This document shows positions 43,773-52,132 of a stretch of DNA of 59,132 bases, in pieces. Location of the stretch: positions 1-59,132 of the forward strand of contig JBKGZW010000001.1 of NCBI GenBank assembly GCA_046543225.1, in the 5' to 3' direction. Each line of letters begins with the position of its first letter. Position 1 is the stretch's first letter. This DNA comes from SKKL01 sp046543225. Its GTDB lineage: Bacteria; Actinomycetota; Acidimicrobiia; Acidimicrobiales; SKKL01. The position numbers were made by a program, and so were the translations under genes. The notes under the pieces are model-generated. The model made no database searches, was not told where the DNA came from, and was given only the letters and a program-made list of their open reading frames with translations.

Positions 43773-45275
43773 ATGGACATCAACGAGTCGAGACCGCATC
43801 GCTGGTCGCTGCTGGCGTTGGTCGTGGTGGTCGGGCTCGGCGTCGCGACGTTCGGAACCACGCCGGCTCCGGTCGCGGCTCAAGAGGAGTCCGACGACCA
43901 GGCGTCGCCCGATTCGATCGAGGCCTTCATCGACGCGGCCTACCAGGGGTTGTTGGGCCGAGCCCCCGATTCGTCGGGCCGCGAGTACTGGCGGTCCGAG
44001 ATCGAGCAGGGGGTGTCACCCCGTCGGGTGCTGGTCGCGCTGGGCGACTCGCTCGAGCATCGACGTCACCTCCTCACCGGGACCTATGACACCTTCCTGC
44101 GCCGCGACCCCGATGCCGGCGGGCTCCAGTGGTGGACCGAGCGCCTCGGCCGCACCCGCTCGGTCACCTCGTTGCGGGCCGACATCCTCGCATCGTCGGA
44201 GTACCGGTCGGTGCAGGGAGACGGGACCGACGCGGGGTTCGTCGACGCCGTCTACCGGGACGTGCTCGGCCGTTCACCCGACGCCACGGGGCGCGCCTAC
44301 TGGACCGACCGGCTGGCAGCCGGCGTGTCCCATCGTCGGGTCGCCCACTCGATCCTGGTGTCCTCGGAGGCCTTCCGGTTCACCGACCTGCCGGTCACCT
44401 CGGTCGATCCCCGTCCCGGTTCGACCGCCTGGGACCTCGAGATCGAGGCGGACCTCGACGCCGCGCTGTTCACCGACGCCTCGACCATCGATGTCAGCGT
44501 CGACGGTCGACGCCTCGAGGGCACGGTCGAGGTCGACGGCGGCACCATCGCCTTCACCCCCGACGCCCGACCCGCCTGGGTGCCGTTCGACTCCACCGCC
44601 GAGGTCGTCGTCACCGTGTTCGGCTACGACGGCCAGATCCTCGACCGCATGGACTACGCGTTCACGTACCACTCGCCGACGGCCGTGTCGTCCTTCACCA
44701 CCCCGCTCGTGCCCGGCCAGTCCCGCAACACCAACATCCAACGGGCCGCCGAGCTCATCAACGGCGACGTGATCGCCCCGGGTGCGACCTACTCGCTCAA
44801 CGAAGCGATCGGTGAGCGAACCAGCGCCCGTGGCTTCGTCGAGAACGGCTTCATCGGCGGGGAGGGCGAGACGGTCAGCACCGTCGGCGGTGGCGTCAGC
44901 CAGGTGTCGACGACGGTCATGAACGCGGCGTGGGAGGCGGGCCTCGACGTCTCGTTCCGGCCCCACACGATCTACTTCCCCCGGTACCCGATGTGCCGGG
45001 AGGCGACCATCGTCTGGGGTCAGCTCGACATGGTGACGGTGAACAACTCGCCCTACGAGATCATCGTGGCCACCTCGGCGTCGGAGTCGGAGGTGACGGT
45101 GACCTTCTACAGCGCGCCGTGGGCCAGCGTCGACTCCTGGATCGGTGAGCCGTTCGACGTCGGTGGCGTGGGTGGACCGTTCACCGTCGAGTGCGGGCGC
45201 ACCATCTCCTACCCGGACGGGACCTCCGACGAGGAGCGCTACACCTGGAGCTACGACGAGGGCTATCCCGGCTGA
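43773..45275 (+). CDS. Secreted DUF4214-VanW protein
   Basis: A 500-residue exported protein: signal peptide (WSLLALVVVVGLGVATFG), three DUF4214-type modules marked by AYQGLLGRAPDSSGREYW, DTFLRRDPDAGGLQWW and VYRDVLGRSPDATGRAYW (about 47-200), an Ig-like linker, then a VanW domain (AAELINGDVIAPGATYSLN, VSTVGGGVSQVSTTVMNAA). VanW occurs in vancomycin gene clusters but is widespread in cell-envelope proteins of unknown role. DUF4214 may bind glycans. GAGGAG precedes the ATG. Confidence 0.85.
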   Translation: MDINESRPHRWSLLALVVVVGLGVATFGTTPAPVAAQEESDDQASPDSIEAFIDAAYQGLLGRAPDSSGREYWRSEIEQGVSPRRVLVALGDSLEHRRHLLTGTYDTFLRRDPDAGGLQWWTERLGRTRSVTSLRADILASSEYRSVQGDGTDAGFVDAVYRDVLGRSPDATGRAYWTDRLAAGVSHRRVAHSILVSSEAFRFTDLPVTSVDPRPGSTAWDLEIEADLDAALFTDASTIDVSVDGRRLEGTVEVDGGTIAFTPDARPAWVPFDSTAEVVVTVFGYDGQILDRMDYAFTYHSPTAVSSFTTPLVPGQSRNTNIQRAAELINGDVIAPGATYSLNEAIGERTSARGFVENGFIGGEGETVSTVGGGVSQVSTTVMNAAWEAGLDVSFRPHTIYFPRYPMCREATIVWGQLDMVTVNNSPYEIIVATSASESEVTVTFYSAPWASVDSWIGEPFDVGGVGGPFTVECGRTISYPDGTSDEERYTWSYDEGYPG

Positions 45276-45297
45276 GCCGGGGCGCATGCTGGTGCGG

Positions 45298-45615
45298 TCA
45301 CCCGAAGGGTCCGGGCCGCCACCGCGCGCCGTTCTCGTAGGTGCACACCCATCCCGGAGGCCACCAGTCCCAGCGCGAGACGACGCTGGTGTGCTCGGGC
45401 TCGATCCGGCCATCGGCCTCGAGCTCGTCGGCGTGTTGCAGGCATTCGAACCCCACCGAGTCGGGCCCGTGACCGCCCGCCGCGACGTAGAGCGAGATGG
45501 CGGCGATCGCCATCGCCGCCACGGCCGTCAGGAGGATCTTGGTCCGAGTCCTCGACCGGACCCACAGATCCCGGAGCAGTCCCTCCTCACGGGCTCGGCG
45601 TCGTCGTTCACGCAC
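45298..45615 (-). CDS. Small membrane-anchored hypothetical protein (105 aa)
   Basis: From GTG 45615 a basic N-terminus (VRERRRRAREEGLLRDLW) leads to one membrane helix (ILLTAVAAMAIAAISLYVA) and an extracytoplasmic tail with two cysteines, in GFECLQHADEL and GWVCTYENG, that may pair. It follows the ABM-domain gene by 11 bases. The longer frame upstream overlaps that gene and is not used. No known family. Confidence 0.55.
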   Translation of the reverse strand: MRERRRRAREEGLLRDLWVRSRTRTKILLTAVAAMAIAAISLYVAAGGHGPDSVGFECLQHADELEADGRIEPEHTSVVSRWDWWPPGWVCTYENGARWRPGPFG

Positions 45616-45626
45616 CGGTCCGGGCG

Positions 45627-45980
45627 CTACGCCAGGTCGTGGGCGCTGATGCCCTCGTAGAGGTCGATGTCGGGGGGTCCGGTGAGCAGACCGGTGCAGG
45701 CCTGGGCCATCTCGACCATGTCGGAGGAGTCGAAGTGGGTCTGCTGGGCGGCAGGGGAGTCCCACTTGGACACGATGGTGTGTCGCAGCGGATCGGTCAC
45801 CGACACCAACAGGTCGATGTTGCGGCACCCGGGGTGGCCGCGGCTCATCACCACGTACTTGGACAGCACGCCCTGCAGCGCCACGGGGTCGGCGGCGTCG
45901 AAGCGCATGATCACCACCGTCAGCTCGACCTCCTCCGGTGACCCGGAGCGTTCGCCCCCTGTGGATGGATCGTCGAGCAC
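45627..45980 (-). CDS. ABM-domain (antibiotic biosynthesis monooxygenase-like) protein
   Basis: A 117-residue protein with an ABM/dimeric alpha-beta-barrel core: ELTVVIMRFDA, GHPGCRNIDLLVSVTDP, HTIVSKWDSPAAQQTHFDS. Members include quinol monooxygenases and heme-degrading enzymes; many are uncharacterised. GTG at 45980 is preferred because GGAGGAGG lies at the right distance; a GTG 24 bases upstream would include that SD in the coding region. Confidence 0.78.
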   Translation of the reverse strand: MLDDPSTGGERSGSPEEVELTVVIMRFDAADPVALQGVLSKYVVMSRGHPGCRNIDLLVSVTDPLRHTIVSKWDSPAAQQTHFDSSDMVEMAQACTGLLTGPPDIDLYEGISAHDLA

Positions 45981-46032
45981 GCTTTCGCCTCCTCCTGTGG
46001 ACAACCCCCGAAAACTAGCGGCTGACCAGGTC

Positions 46033-46054
46033 GTTCGACAGATGTTCGTCTACC
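46033..46054. repeat. Tandem 11-bp repeat before the sigma factor gene
   Basis: GTTCGACAGAT (46033-46043) is followed directly by GTTCGTCTACC (46044-46054). The 11-base step resembles the repeats upstream of glnII and the transporter, but the GTTCG core departs from GTTCAC. It lies in the 243-base gap before the sigma factor gene, which otherwise shows no clear promoter. Confidence 0.3.
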
Positions 46055-46223
46055 CGGGTGGGTGCCCTTGACCGGACCGGTATCGTTACAGAGGTCAGTC
46101 CACCCGACAATGCGTGGCCACCTCCGCCACCCAGCGTTTCCCTGGATCAGGGTCACGTCGGGTGCGTGCACACCCTGCACGAGGCGGCCCGACGGTTCAT
46201 CCCTGCCAAGAGAAGGTGCCGCT

Positions 46224-47159
46224 GTGGCAAAGGAGCGAGTCGAGCGGGACGAGGAAGACCTCGTCCGCTTGTATCTCACCGACATCGGGCAGTACCCACT
46301 GCTCACCAAGAACGACGAAGTGCGTCTCGCCCAGGCCATCGAGGCCGGCAACGAGGCGCGGACCGAGCTCGAAGCCTCCACCGACCTCACCCCGGCCCGC
46401 AAGCGCGAGCTGCGTCGCGCTGCCCGCAAGGGCGAAGACGCCGAGAGCACCTTCGTGCAGTCCAACCTGCGTCTGGTGGTGTCGATCGCCAAGAAGTACC
46501 AGGCCTCGGGGCTGCCGCTGCTCGACCTCATCCAGGAGGGCAACCTGGGCCTCATGCACGCGGTCGAGAAGTTCGACTGGCGCAAGGGGTTCAAGTTCTC
46601 CACCTACGCCACCTGGTGGATCCGCCAGGCCATCACCCGCGGCATCGCCAACACCGGCCGCACCATCCGCCTCCCGGTCCACGCCGGCGACACTCTCGCC
46701 CGTCTCCAGAAGGCCCGTGCCCGCCTCGAGCTCAAGCTCGGGCGCCCCGCCACCCTCGCCGAGCTCTCGGCCGAGGTCGAGATGCCCGAGGACAAGGTCA
46801 CCGAGGCGCTGCGCTTCGCGGCCGAGCCGCTGTCGCTGTCCGAGCCGTTGCGCGAAGACGGCGATGCCGAGCTCGGCGACGTGGTCGAGGACCGCTCGGC
46901 CGAGTCGCCCTTCGAGGTGGCCGCCACCGCACTGTTGCCCGAGGAGATCAGCCGGCTGCTCGCTCCCCTCGACGAGCGCGAGCGCGAGATCCTCAAGCTG
47001 CGCTTCGGTCTCGACCGCGGCGAGCCCCGCACCCTCGAAGAGGTCGGCGAGCACTTCAACCTCACCCGTGAGCGCATCCGCCAGATCGAGGCCAGGGCCA
47101 TGTCGAAGCTGCGGCACCCGTCCTCCGACACCGGCGCACGCGACCTGCTCGCGGTCTAG
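46224..47159 (+). CDS. RNA polymerase sigma-70 factor, group 2 (HrdB/SigB-like)
   Basis: A 311-residue sigma factor with region 1.2 (EEDLVRLYLTDIGQYPLLT), 2.1-2.4 (QSNLRLVVSIAKKYQ, LDLIQEGNLGLMHAVEKFD, FSTYATWWIRQAITRGIAN), region 3 and 4.2 (TLEEVGEHFNLTRERIRQIE). Region 1.1 is absent, so it is a non-essential-type, principal-like factor. GTG at 46224 follows AGAAGG; the longer frame lacks sigma homology. The STAS/HATPase pair near 58 kb might govern a sigma factor but nothing ties it to this one. Confidence 0.93.
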   Translation: MAKERVERDEEDLVRLYLTDIGQYPLLTKNDEVRLAQAIEAGNEARTELEASTDLTPARKRELRRAARKGEDAESTFVQSNLRLVVSIAKKYQASGLPLLDLIQEGNLGLMHAVEKFDWRKGFKFSTYATWWIRQAITRGIANTGRTIRLPVHAGDTLARLQKARARLELKLGRPATLAELSAEVEMPEDKVTEALRFAAEPLSLSEPLREDGDAELGDVVEDRSAESPFEVAATALLPEEISRLLAPLDEREREILKLRFGLDRGEPRTLEEVGEHFNLTRERIRQIEARAMSKLRHPSSDTGARDLLAV

Positions 47160-47167
47160 CCGATTCT

Positions 47168-47186
47168 GCGCCGGCGGTGCCGGCGC
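47168..47186 (+). terminator. Hairpin after sigma factor gene
   Basis: GCGCCGGC (47168-47175), loop GGT, GCCGGCGC (47179-47186): a perfect 8-bp stem 8 bases past the stop. The next gene's TAGACT promoter box begins two bases later. Confidence 0.6.
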
Positions 47187-47199
47187 CTAGACTGCGGCG

Positions 47200-47274
47200 A
47201 TGAAGAAGCTCGTGCTGTTCGCTGTGCTCATCGCCCTCGCCGTCGTGGCATCCAAGAAGCTGCGGGACGTCTGA
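47200..47274 (+). CDS. 24-residue microprotein
   Basis: ATG at 47200 encodes a basic, hydrophobic 24-residue peptide: MKKLVLFAVLIALAV, then VASKKLRDV. One short membrane helix flanked by lysines. TAGACT at 47188-47193 is 6 bases before the ATG, giving a leaderless transcript, and hairpins flank the gene (47168-47186; 47297-47323). It recalls the tiny actinobacterial DLW-39-type proteins but is shorter. Its 3' half overlaps the end of the antisense HAD gene. Confidence 0.6.
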   Translation: MKKLVLFAVLIALAVVASKKLRDV

Positions 47275-48103
47275 ACCAACCCCGCACCTGAACCGAGCGC
47301 CCGGCGAACCCGTTGCCGGGCGCCTTGTCGCGCAGCAACCACCACAGGGCGAGCCCTGCGACGCCGAAGGCCACCATGGCACCGCCGCCGATCCCCGCCG
47401 CGGCACGGATCGGGACCGGACGGCGCGACCGCATCGAGATCGGGCGCTCGAACACCCGGATCTCCCACCCGTTCTCGCTCGCCGCCTTGAGCAGCTCGCG
47501 GTCGGGGTTGACCGCCACGGGGTTGCCGACGGCCTCGAGCATCGGCAGGTCGGTGGCCGAGTCGGTGTAGGCGTAGGACCGATCCAGGTCGATCCCCAGG
47601 CGCTCGGCCTCGTCGCGCATGGCCTGGGCCTTGAACGGGCCGAAGGCGTAGAACTCGACATCACCGGTGTAGCGGCCGTCCTCGTCGAGGCGGGCGCGGG
47701 TGGCGATGGCCTGGTCGGCACCGAGGTGGCGGGCCAAGGGGGCGACGACCTCCTCGGGTGAGGCCGAGACGACATAGACCCGGCGGCCGGCCGCACGGTG
47801 CTCGCGGATCAACTCGAGCGCCTCGGCGTAGATGATCGGGTCGATGACCTCGTCGAGGGTCTCCTCGACCAGCTCGCGGATGTGGGCCTGGGGCCAGCCC
47901 TTGGTGACCCGCAGCGCCGACTCGCGCATCCGGGCCATGCGGTCGTCGTCGGCGCCGAAGTAGTGGAACACGAACTGGCCGTACAGCGCCCGCAGGACGA
48001 GCCATCGCGACAGATACCCCGCCCGGTGCAGCGGCCGGCTGAAGGCGACCAGCGCGGCCCTGGCGATGATCGTCTTGTCGAGGTCGAAGAACGCGGCCTG
48101 CAC
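47228..48103 (-). CDS. HAD-superfamily hydrolase, SerB-like, with C-terminal membrane helix
   Basis: A 291-residue IB-type HAD phosphatase: motif I DLDKTIIA (8-15), motif II VVSASPEE, motif III/IV AYTDSATDLPMLEAVGNP. After the catalytic part a helix AAAGIGGGAMVAFGVAGLAL suggests membrane attachment and a basic C-terminus. Substrate unknown; relatives dephosphorylate phosphoserine or lipid phosphates. GTG start at 48103 at the conserved N-terminus. Confidence 0.88.
   Translation of the reverse strand: MQAAFFDLDKTIIARAALVAFSRPLHRAGYLSRWLVLRALYGQFVFHYFGADDDRMARMRESALRVTKGWPQAHIRELVEETLDEVIDPIIYAEALELIREHRAAGRRVYVVSASPEEVVAPLARHLGADQAIATRARLDEDGRYTGDVEFYAFGPFKAQAMRDEAERLGIDLDRSYAYTDSATDLPMLEAVGNPVAVNPDRELLKAASENGWEIRVFERPISMRSRRPVPIRAAAGIGGGAMVAFGVAGLALWWLLRDKAPGNGFAGRSVQVRGWFRRPAASWMPRRRGR
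47297..47323 (+). terminator. Hairpin downstream of the 24-residue gene
   Basis: GCGCCCGGC (47297-47305) pairs with GCCGGGCGC (47315-47323), a 9-bp stem followed by CTTGTC. It lies inside the antisense HAD coding sequence, so it could simply reflect codon use, but its position suits termination of the microprotein transcript. Confidence 0.35.
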
Positions 48104-48152
48104 CCGGCCAGCCTATGGCGCGCCGGCCGGTGAACGAGGCCATCCCGATCCC

Positions 48153-48180
48153 TTGCACCTCGCGCTACACCTGATAGCAT
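48153..48180 (+). promoter_or_regulatory. Putative promoter of the Tad pilus operon
   Basis: TTGCAC (48153-48158) and TAGCAT (48175-48180) with a 16-base spacer. Start near 48187 would leave a leader of about 58 bases before the first pilus gene. Confidence 0.45.
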
Positions 48181-48244
48181 TTCATGCACTTCCCACCACA
48201 CCTCCCCCTCCATCCGAACACGAACAGCTTCACGGGGAGGACCC

Positions 48245-48901
48245 ATGGTCGTGTCCTGCTGGTCCGCCAAGGGCGGCTCCGGCACCACCGTGGTGGCGGC
48301 TTCGCTGGCGCTGGTGCTGGCTCGGGCCCCTGGCGACGAGGTGCTGCTGGTCGACCTCGCCGGCGACGTCCCGGCCGCGCTCGGTCTGGCCGAGCCCGCC
48401 GGCCCCGGCGTCATGGACTGGGCGGAGGCGGGCAGCGATGTCCCCGCCGACGCGCTGGCCCGCCTCGAGGTGCCGGTCGGGCCCCGGGTGGCGCTGCTGC
48501 CGAGGGGAGCGGGTCCTGGTGTCGTCGCCACCGAGCGGATGGAGCTGCTGGCAGCGATGCTCGCCGCCGACGACCGCACGGTGGTCGTCGACTGCGGCAC
48601 CCTCACCGCCGAGACGGTCGCGCTCCCCATGGCGGCGGGAGCCACCGTCTCGCTCCTGGTCACCCGGGCCTGCTACCTGTCGCTGCGGCGGGCCGTGGCC
48701 GCCCCCATCCGCCCCAGCGCGGTGGCCCTGGTCAACGAACCGGGCCGGGCGCTCGACCGTCGCGACATCGAATCGATCCTCGGCGTGCCGGTCACCGCCG
48801 AGATCACCGTCGATCCCGGTGTGGCCCGGGCCGTCGACGCCGGGCTGTTGGCCAGCCGGCTCCCCCGGAGCCTGCAGCGGGCGCTGCGTGATGCCGGGTG
48901 A
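48245..48901 (+). CDS. tadZ: TadZ/CpaE-like ParA-type ATPase
   Basis: A 218-residue MinD/ParA-fold protein with the P-loop SAKGGSGTTVVA (8-19; Thr replaces the usual Lys of GKT), VLLVDLAGDV and TVVVDCGTL. TadZ/CpaE proteins position Tad pilus machinery at the pole. GGGGAGG precedes the ATG. It ends with a GTGA overlap into tadA, the first of a chain of coupled genes. Confidence 0.85.
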   Translation: MVVSCWSAKGGSGTTVVAASLALVLARAPGDEVLLVDLAGDVPAALGLAEPAGPGVMDWAEAGSDVPADALARLEVPVGPRVALLPRGAGPGVVATERMELLAAMLAADDRTVVVDCGTLTAETVALPMAAGATVSLLVTRACYLSLRRAVAAPIRPSAVALVNEPGRALDRRDIESILGVPVTAEITVDPGVARAVDAGLLASRLPRSLQRALRDAG

Positions 48902-50085
48902 GCGATCCATCGGTGCTGGCCCTGGTCGACACCGTGCACCACCGTCTGCTCGCCGAGTGGGGTGACGAGCACGCAGGCGACACCTCTCAGGTGGCGGCCG
49001 GCGAGGACCGCGTCCGCGCCCTGGTGCACCACGAGGCGCCCCTGCTGCCGAGCGACCGGCTCGCGGCGGTCGTCCGTGCCGTGCAGGCACGGGTCACCGG
49101 GCTCGGTCCCCTCGAACCGCTCCTCGCCGACCCCGCGGTCACCGAGGTCATGGTCAACGGTGCCGGCCCGGTGTGGGTCGAGCGGGCGGGCGAGGTCACC
49201 GCCACCACCACCGAGCTCGACGAGCCCACCGTGTCGCGACTCATCGAGCGCATCGTCGCTCCCCTGGGCCTGCGGGTCGACCGCTCGTCGCCGATGGTCG
49301 ACGCCCGGCTCCCCGACGGCTCGCGCGTCAACGCGGTCGTGCGCCCCCTGGCCATCGACGGTCCGTGCCTCACCATCCGCCGGTTCGGATCCAAGCCGGT
49401 CCCCCTCCCCGCCTTCGCCGACGGGCCGGTCGCCGAGCTGTTGGGTCAGGTGGTGCACGAACGACGCAACGTGGTGGTCTCGGGCGGCACCGGGGCGGGC
49501 AAGACCACCCTGTTGAACGCGCTGGCCGGCGAGATCCCCCTGACCGAGCGGGTGGTCACCATCGAGGACAGCGCCGAGCTGCGCCTCCCCGGCGACCACG
49601 TCGTGCGGCTCGAGGCCCGTCCCGCCAGCGCCGACGGGCTCGGGGCGGTGTCGATCCGCGACCTGGTCCGCAACGCACTGCGCATGCGCCCCGACCGCAT
49701 CGTCGTGGGCGAGGTCCGCGGGGCCGAGGCACTCGACATGTTGGCGGCCATGAACACCGGCCACGACGGCGCCCTGTCCACCTGCCACGCGAACAGTCCC
49801 GAGGACGCCCTGCGTCGGCTCGAGACCCTCAGCCTCCTCGCAGGGGTCGATGTGCCGCTCGACGCCATCCGCGAGCAACTGGTCGCCGCGGTCGACCTGG
49901 TGGTACAGGTCGCCCGGTGCCACGACGGCGCCCGCCGGGTCGTGTCGGTCGGCGAACCCGTCGAGGGCGGTCAGCGGACTCGCTTGCGGTGCCGTCCGGT
50001 CGTCGACGACCGGGGCCGGGTGGCGGCGCCCGAGCGCCCACCACGCGGCGGGAGCGCCCATCCCGACGAGGCGGCGATCCCATGA
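48898..50085 (+). CDS. tadA: Tad pilus assembly ATPase TadA/CpaF
   Basis: A 395-residue secretion ATPase: VTEVMVNGAGPVWVE, then LTIRRFG, Walker A SGGTGAGKTT, EDSAELRLPG, RMRPDRIVVGEVRGAEA and DMLAAMNTGHDGALSTCHAN. It powers Flp pilus assembly in the cytoplasm. GTG start overlaps tadZ; its stop overlaps tadB (ATGA). Confidence 0.95.
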   Translation: MSDPSVLALVDTVHHRLLAEWGDEHAGDTSQVAAGEDRVRALVHHEAPLLPSDRLAAVVRAVQARVTGLGPLEPLLADPAVTEVMVNGAGPVWVERAGEVTATTTELDEPTVSRLIERIVAPLGLRVDRSSPMVDARLPDGSRVNAVVRPLAIDGPCLTIRRFGSKPVPLPAFADGPVAELLGQVVHERRNVVVSGGTGAGKTTLLNALAGEIPLTERVVTIEDSAELRLPGDHVVRLEARPASADGLGAVSIRDLVRNALRMRPDRIVVGEVRGAEALDMLAAMNTGHDGALSTCHANSPEDALRRLETLSLLAGVDVPLDAIREQLVAAVDLVVQVARCHDGARRVVSVGEPVEGGQRTRLRCRPVVDDRGRVAAPERPPRGGSAHPDEAAIP

Positions 50086-50972
50086 GCCCGGTCACCTTCG
50101 CTGCCGCGGCCGCGTCGTCGGCGGTGCTGGCGGCTGCCGCGGCGTGGGTGCGTCCGCTGGCGTTGACGGCGACCGCACGCCCACGCGTCCTGGAGCCCTC
50201 CGGCGCGGCGCCCGCACAGGCGGCACCCGCCTGTCCCGGCTGGTTCGCCGAGGCTGCCGCCCGGGCCGATCTCCCCGAACCGCTCGATCGGTGGTGGTGG
50301 TCGGCGATCGGCAGCGTCGTCGCGGCCGCTCTCGCCGGGTGGGCGCTCGGCGGTCCGGTGCTGGCGATCCTGTGCTCGGGTGGGGTCGCCGTCGCCGCCA
50401 TCGCAGTCCTGCGCGCCGCCCGGCACCGGCGCGACGAACGGCTCGCCCGCTCGGTGCCCGACGCGCTCGAGGCGATCGCCCGGTCGACCAGGGCTGGCTC
50501 GTCGGTCGTGCAGGCGATGGCCTCGCTCGCCGGCGACGGAGCCAGTCCCGCCGATCGCCTGTTCGCATCCGTCGCCACCCGGGTGCACCGCGGCGAGTCG
50601 CTCCCCGACGCCCTCGAGGGGGTCGTCGCCACCAACGAGTTGGTGGCGGTCCGCCTGGCCGTCGCGGCGCTGCTGGTCGGCGCCGAGACCGGGGCCGCCC
50701 CTGGTCGGGCGGTCGAGGGGGTCGCCGCGACCCTGCGCGACCGGGCTGCGCTCGACCGAGAAGCGACCGCCAACGCCAGCCAGGCCAGGGCATCGGTGGC
50801 GGTGCTGGTCCTCGCTCCGCTGGGGTTCGGCGTGTTCGCGGTGGCGACCGATCCACGGGTGGGCGAGTTCCTGTTCCGCTCCTGGGTGGGGTGGGTGTGC
50901 TTGGGGCTGGGACTGGGTCTCGATGCGCTGGGGTGGCTGTGGATGCGGTCGATCATGAGGGCCGCGAGGTGA
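50082..50972 (+). CDS. tadB: Tad pilus membrane platform protein TadB
   Basis: A 296-residue T2SF-domain membrane protein. The core DALEAIARSTRAGSSVVQAM and LVGAETGAAPGRAVEG is flanked by N-terminal (about 75-105) and C-terminal membrane helices. Forms the inner-membrane platform with TadC. ATG at 50082 within the tadA stop. Confidence 0.88.
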   Translation: MSPVTFAAAAASSAVLAAAAAWVRPLALTATARPRVLEPSGAAPAQAAPACPGWFAEAAARADLPEPLDRWWWSAIGSVVAAALAGWALGGPVLAILCSGGVAVAAIAVLRAARHRRDERLARSVPDALEAIARSTRAGSSVVQAMASLAGDGASPADRLFASVATRVHRGESLPDALEGVVATNELVAVRLAVAALLVGAETGAAPGRAVEGVAATLRDRAALDREATANASQARASVAVLVLAPLGFGVFAVATDPRVGEFLFRSWVGWVCLGLGLGLDALGWLWMRSIMRAAR

Positions 50973-51748
50973 CCCCCGCCCTTCCCGCGCTCCTGGCGGG
51001 GGCGGCGGTGCTGGCGCTGGCCGGGGCGAGGCGGCCGGTGGCGTCGGACCGGGCCCGGGCCCTGGCGCAGCCGGCGGTCGATGCCCCGCGTCGTGGTCGT
51101 GGGCCGCTGGAGGCGATCGGCGGACCGGTCCGCCGTGTGCTCGGCCGGCCACCGGATCCCCGCGCCGATCGGCGGGTGGGGTGGGCGATCCTGATCGGGT
51201 TCGGGCTCGTCGCCGTCATGCCACCGATGGCACTCGTGTGGGGCGCGGGGTTCGGCGTGGTCTCGGTGGTCCGTCGTCGTCGTGGACGGGAACGGGCCGA
51301 ACGGGCGATGTTCGACGAGCTTCCCGAGGTCGTCGACCTGCTGTCGCTGGCGGTCTCGGCGGGGCTCACCGTGCCCCTCGCACTGGGAGTGGTGGCCGAC
51401 CGCGGTCACGGGCGACTGGCCGGGGAGCTCGGGCGGGCACGGCGCGCCGCCGAGCTGGGGACCGGTCTCGCCGACGCCATCGACGCCATCCCCGCCCGGT
51501 TGGGCGACGAGGTCCGGCCCATCACCCGGCTGCTGTCCGCGTCGTTGCGCGACGGCACCTCCATCGCCGATGCGCTGGGCCGGGTCGCGGGAGAGGTCCG
51601 CACCGAGCGCCGCCGCCGTGCCGAGGTACGAGCCCGCAAGGTCTCGGTCCGCCTGCTGTTCCCCCTCGTGTGCTGTGTGCTGCCCGCCTTCGCGCTGCTC
51701 ACCGTCGTCCCCCTCCTCGCCGGATCGCTCAGCTCCATCTCGTTCTGA
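50969..51748 (+). CDS. tadC: Tad pilus membrane platform protein TadC
   Basis: A 259-residue T2SF protein: ELPEVVDLLSLAVSAGLTVP and LLSASLRDGTSIADAL, with hydrophobic segments near residues 65-90 and a C-terminal helix (LLFPLVCCVLPAFALLTVVP). GTG overlaps tadB stop. Partner of TadB. Confidence 0.87.
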   Translation: MTPALPALLAGAAVLALAGARRPVASDRARALAQPAVDAPRRGRGPLEAIGGPVRRVLGRPPDPRADRRVGWAILIGFGLVAVMPPMALVWGAGFGVVSVVRRRRGRERAERAMFDELPEVVDLLSLAVSAGLTVPLALGVVADRGHGRLAGELGRARRAAELGTGLADAIDAIPARLGDEVRPITRLLSASLRDGTSIADALGRVAGEVRTERRRRAEVRARKVSVRLLFPLVCCVLPAFALLTVVPLLAGSLSSISF

Positions 51749-51823
51749 TCGCCGCCCGGTCCGGCTCCCCACCTCCCCCGTCGACTCCCCCTCCATCCTG
51801 CTCCACGCCTTGGAGGCATCCTC

Positions 51824-52132
51824 ATGTCCACGTCGAACCCCGTCGCGCTCGCCCTCGTCGACCTCGATCCGCCCCCGACCCCACCGGCCCCACGCCGCCG
51901 CGACCTGGTGCTGCGGGCCGCCGCGGCGGCGCACAGCACCGGGGCGATCGCCCTCGAACGGCTCCGTGGGGGCCGTGGCGACGACCGCGGCCAGTCCACC
52001 GCCGAGTACGCGCTGGTCATCCTGGGCGCGGCCGCGGTGGCGGCGCTCCTGGCCGCATGGGCCGGTCAGACCAACAAGATCGGCGAGCTCCTCGACGCCG
52101 TGCTCGACAAGATCATCAGCCAGTTCCGGTGA
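51824..52132 (+). CDS. DUF4244 Flp-type prepilin
   Basis: A 102-residue protein with a 50-residue N-terminal leader and then DRGQSTAEYALVILGAAAVA, the class III signal of Flp-like prepilins: processing would fall after Gly, leaving a mature N-terminus with Glu five residues in and a hydrophobic helix. DUF4244 proteins are the pilins of actinobacterial Tad loci. SD TGGAGG before the ATG. Followed by TadE with a 4-base overlap. Confidence 0.85.
   Translation: MSTSNPVALALVDLDPPPTPPAPRRRDLVLRAAAAAHSTGAIALERLRGGRGDDRGQSTAEYALVILGAAAVAALLAAWAGQTNKIGELLDAVLDKIISQFR

Noticed and set aside
46033..46048. Possible LexA box before the sigma factor gene
   Set aside because: The reverse complement reads CGAACATCTGTCGAAC; the right half lacks GTTCG, unlike the clean palindrome before alkB.
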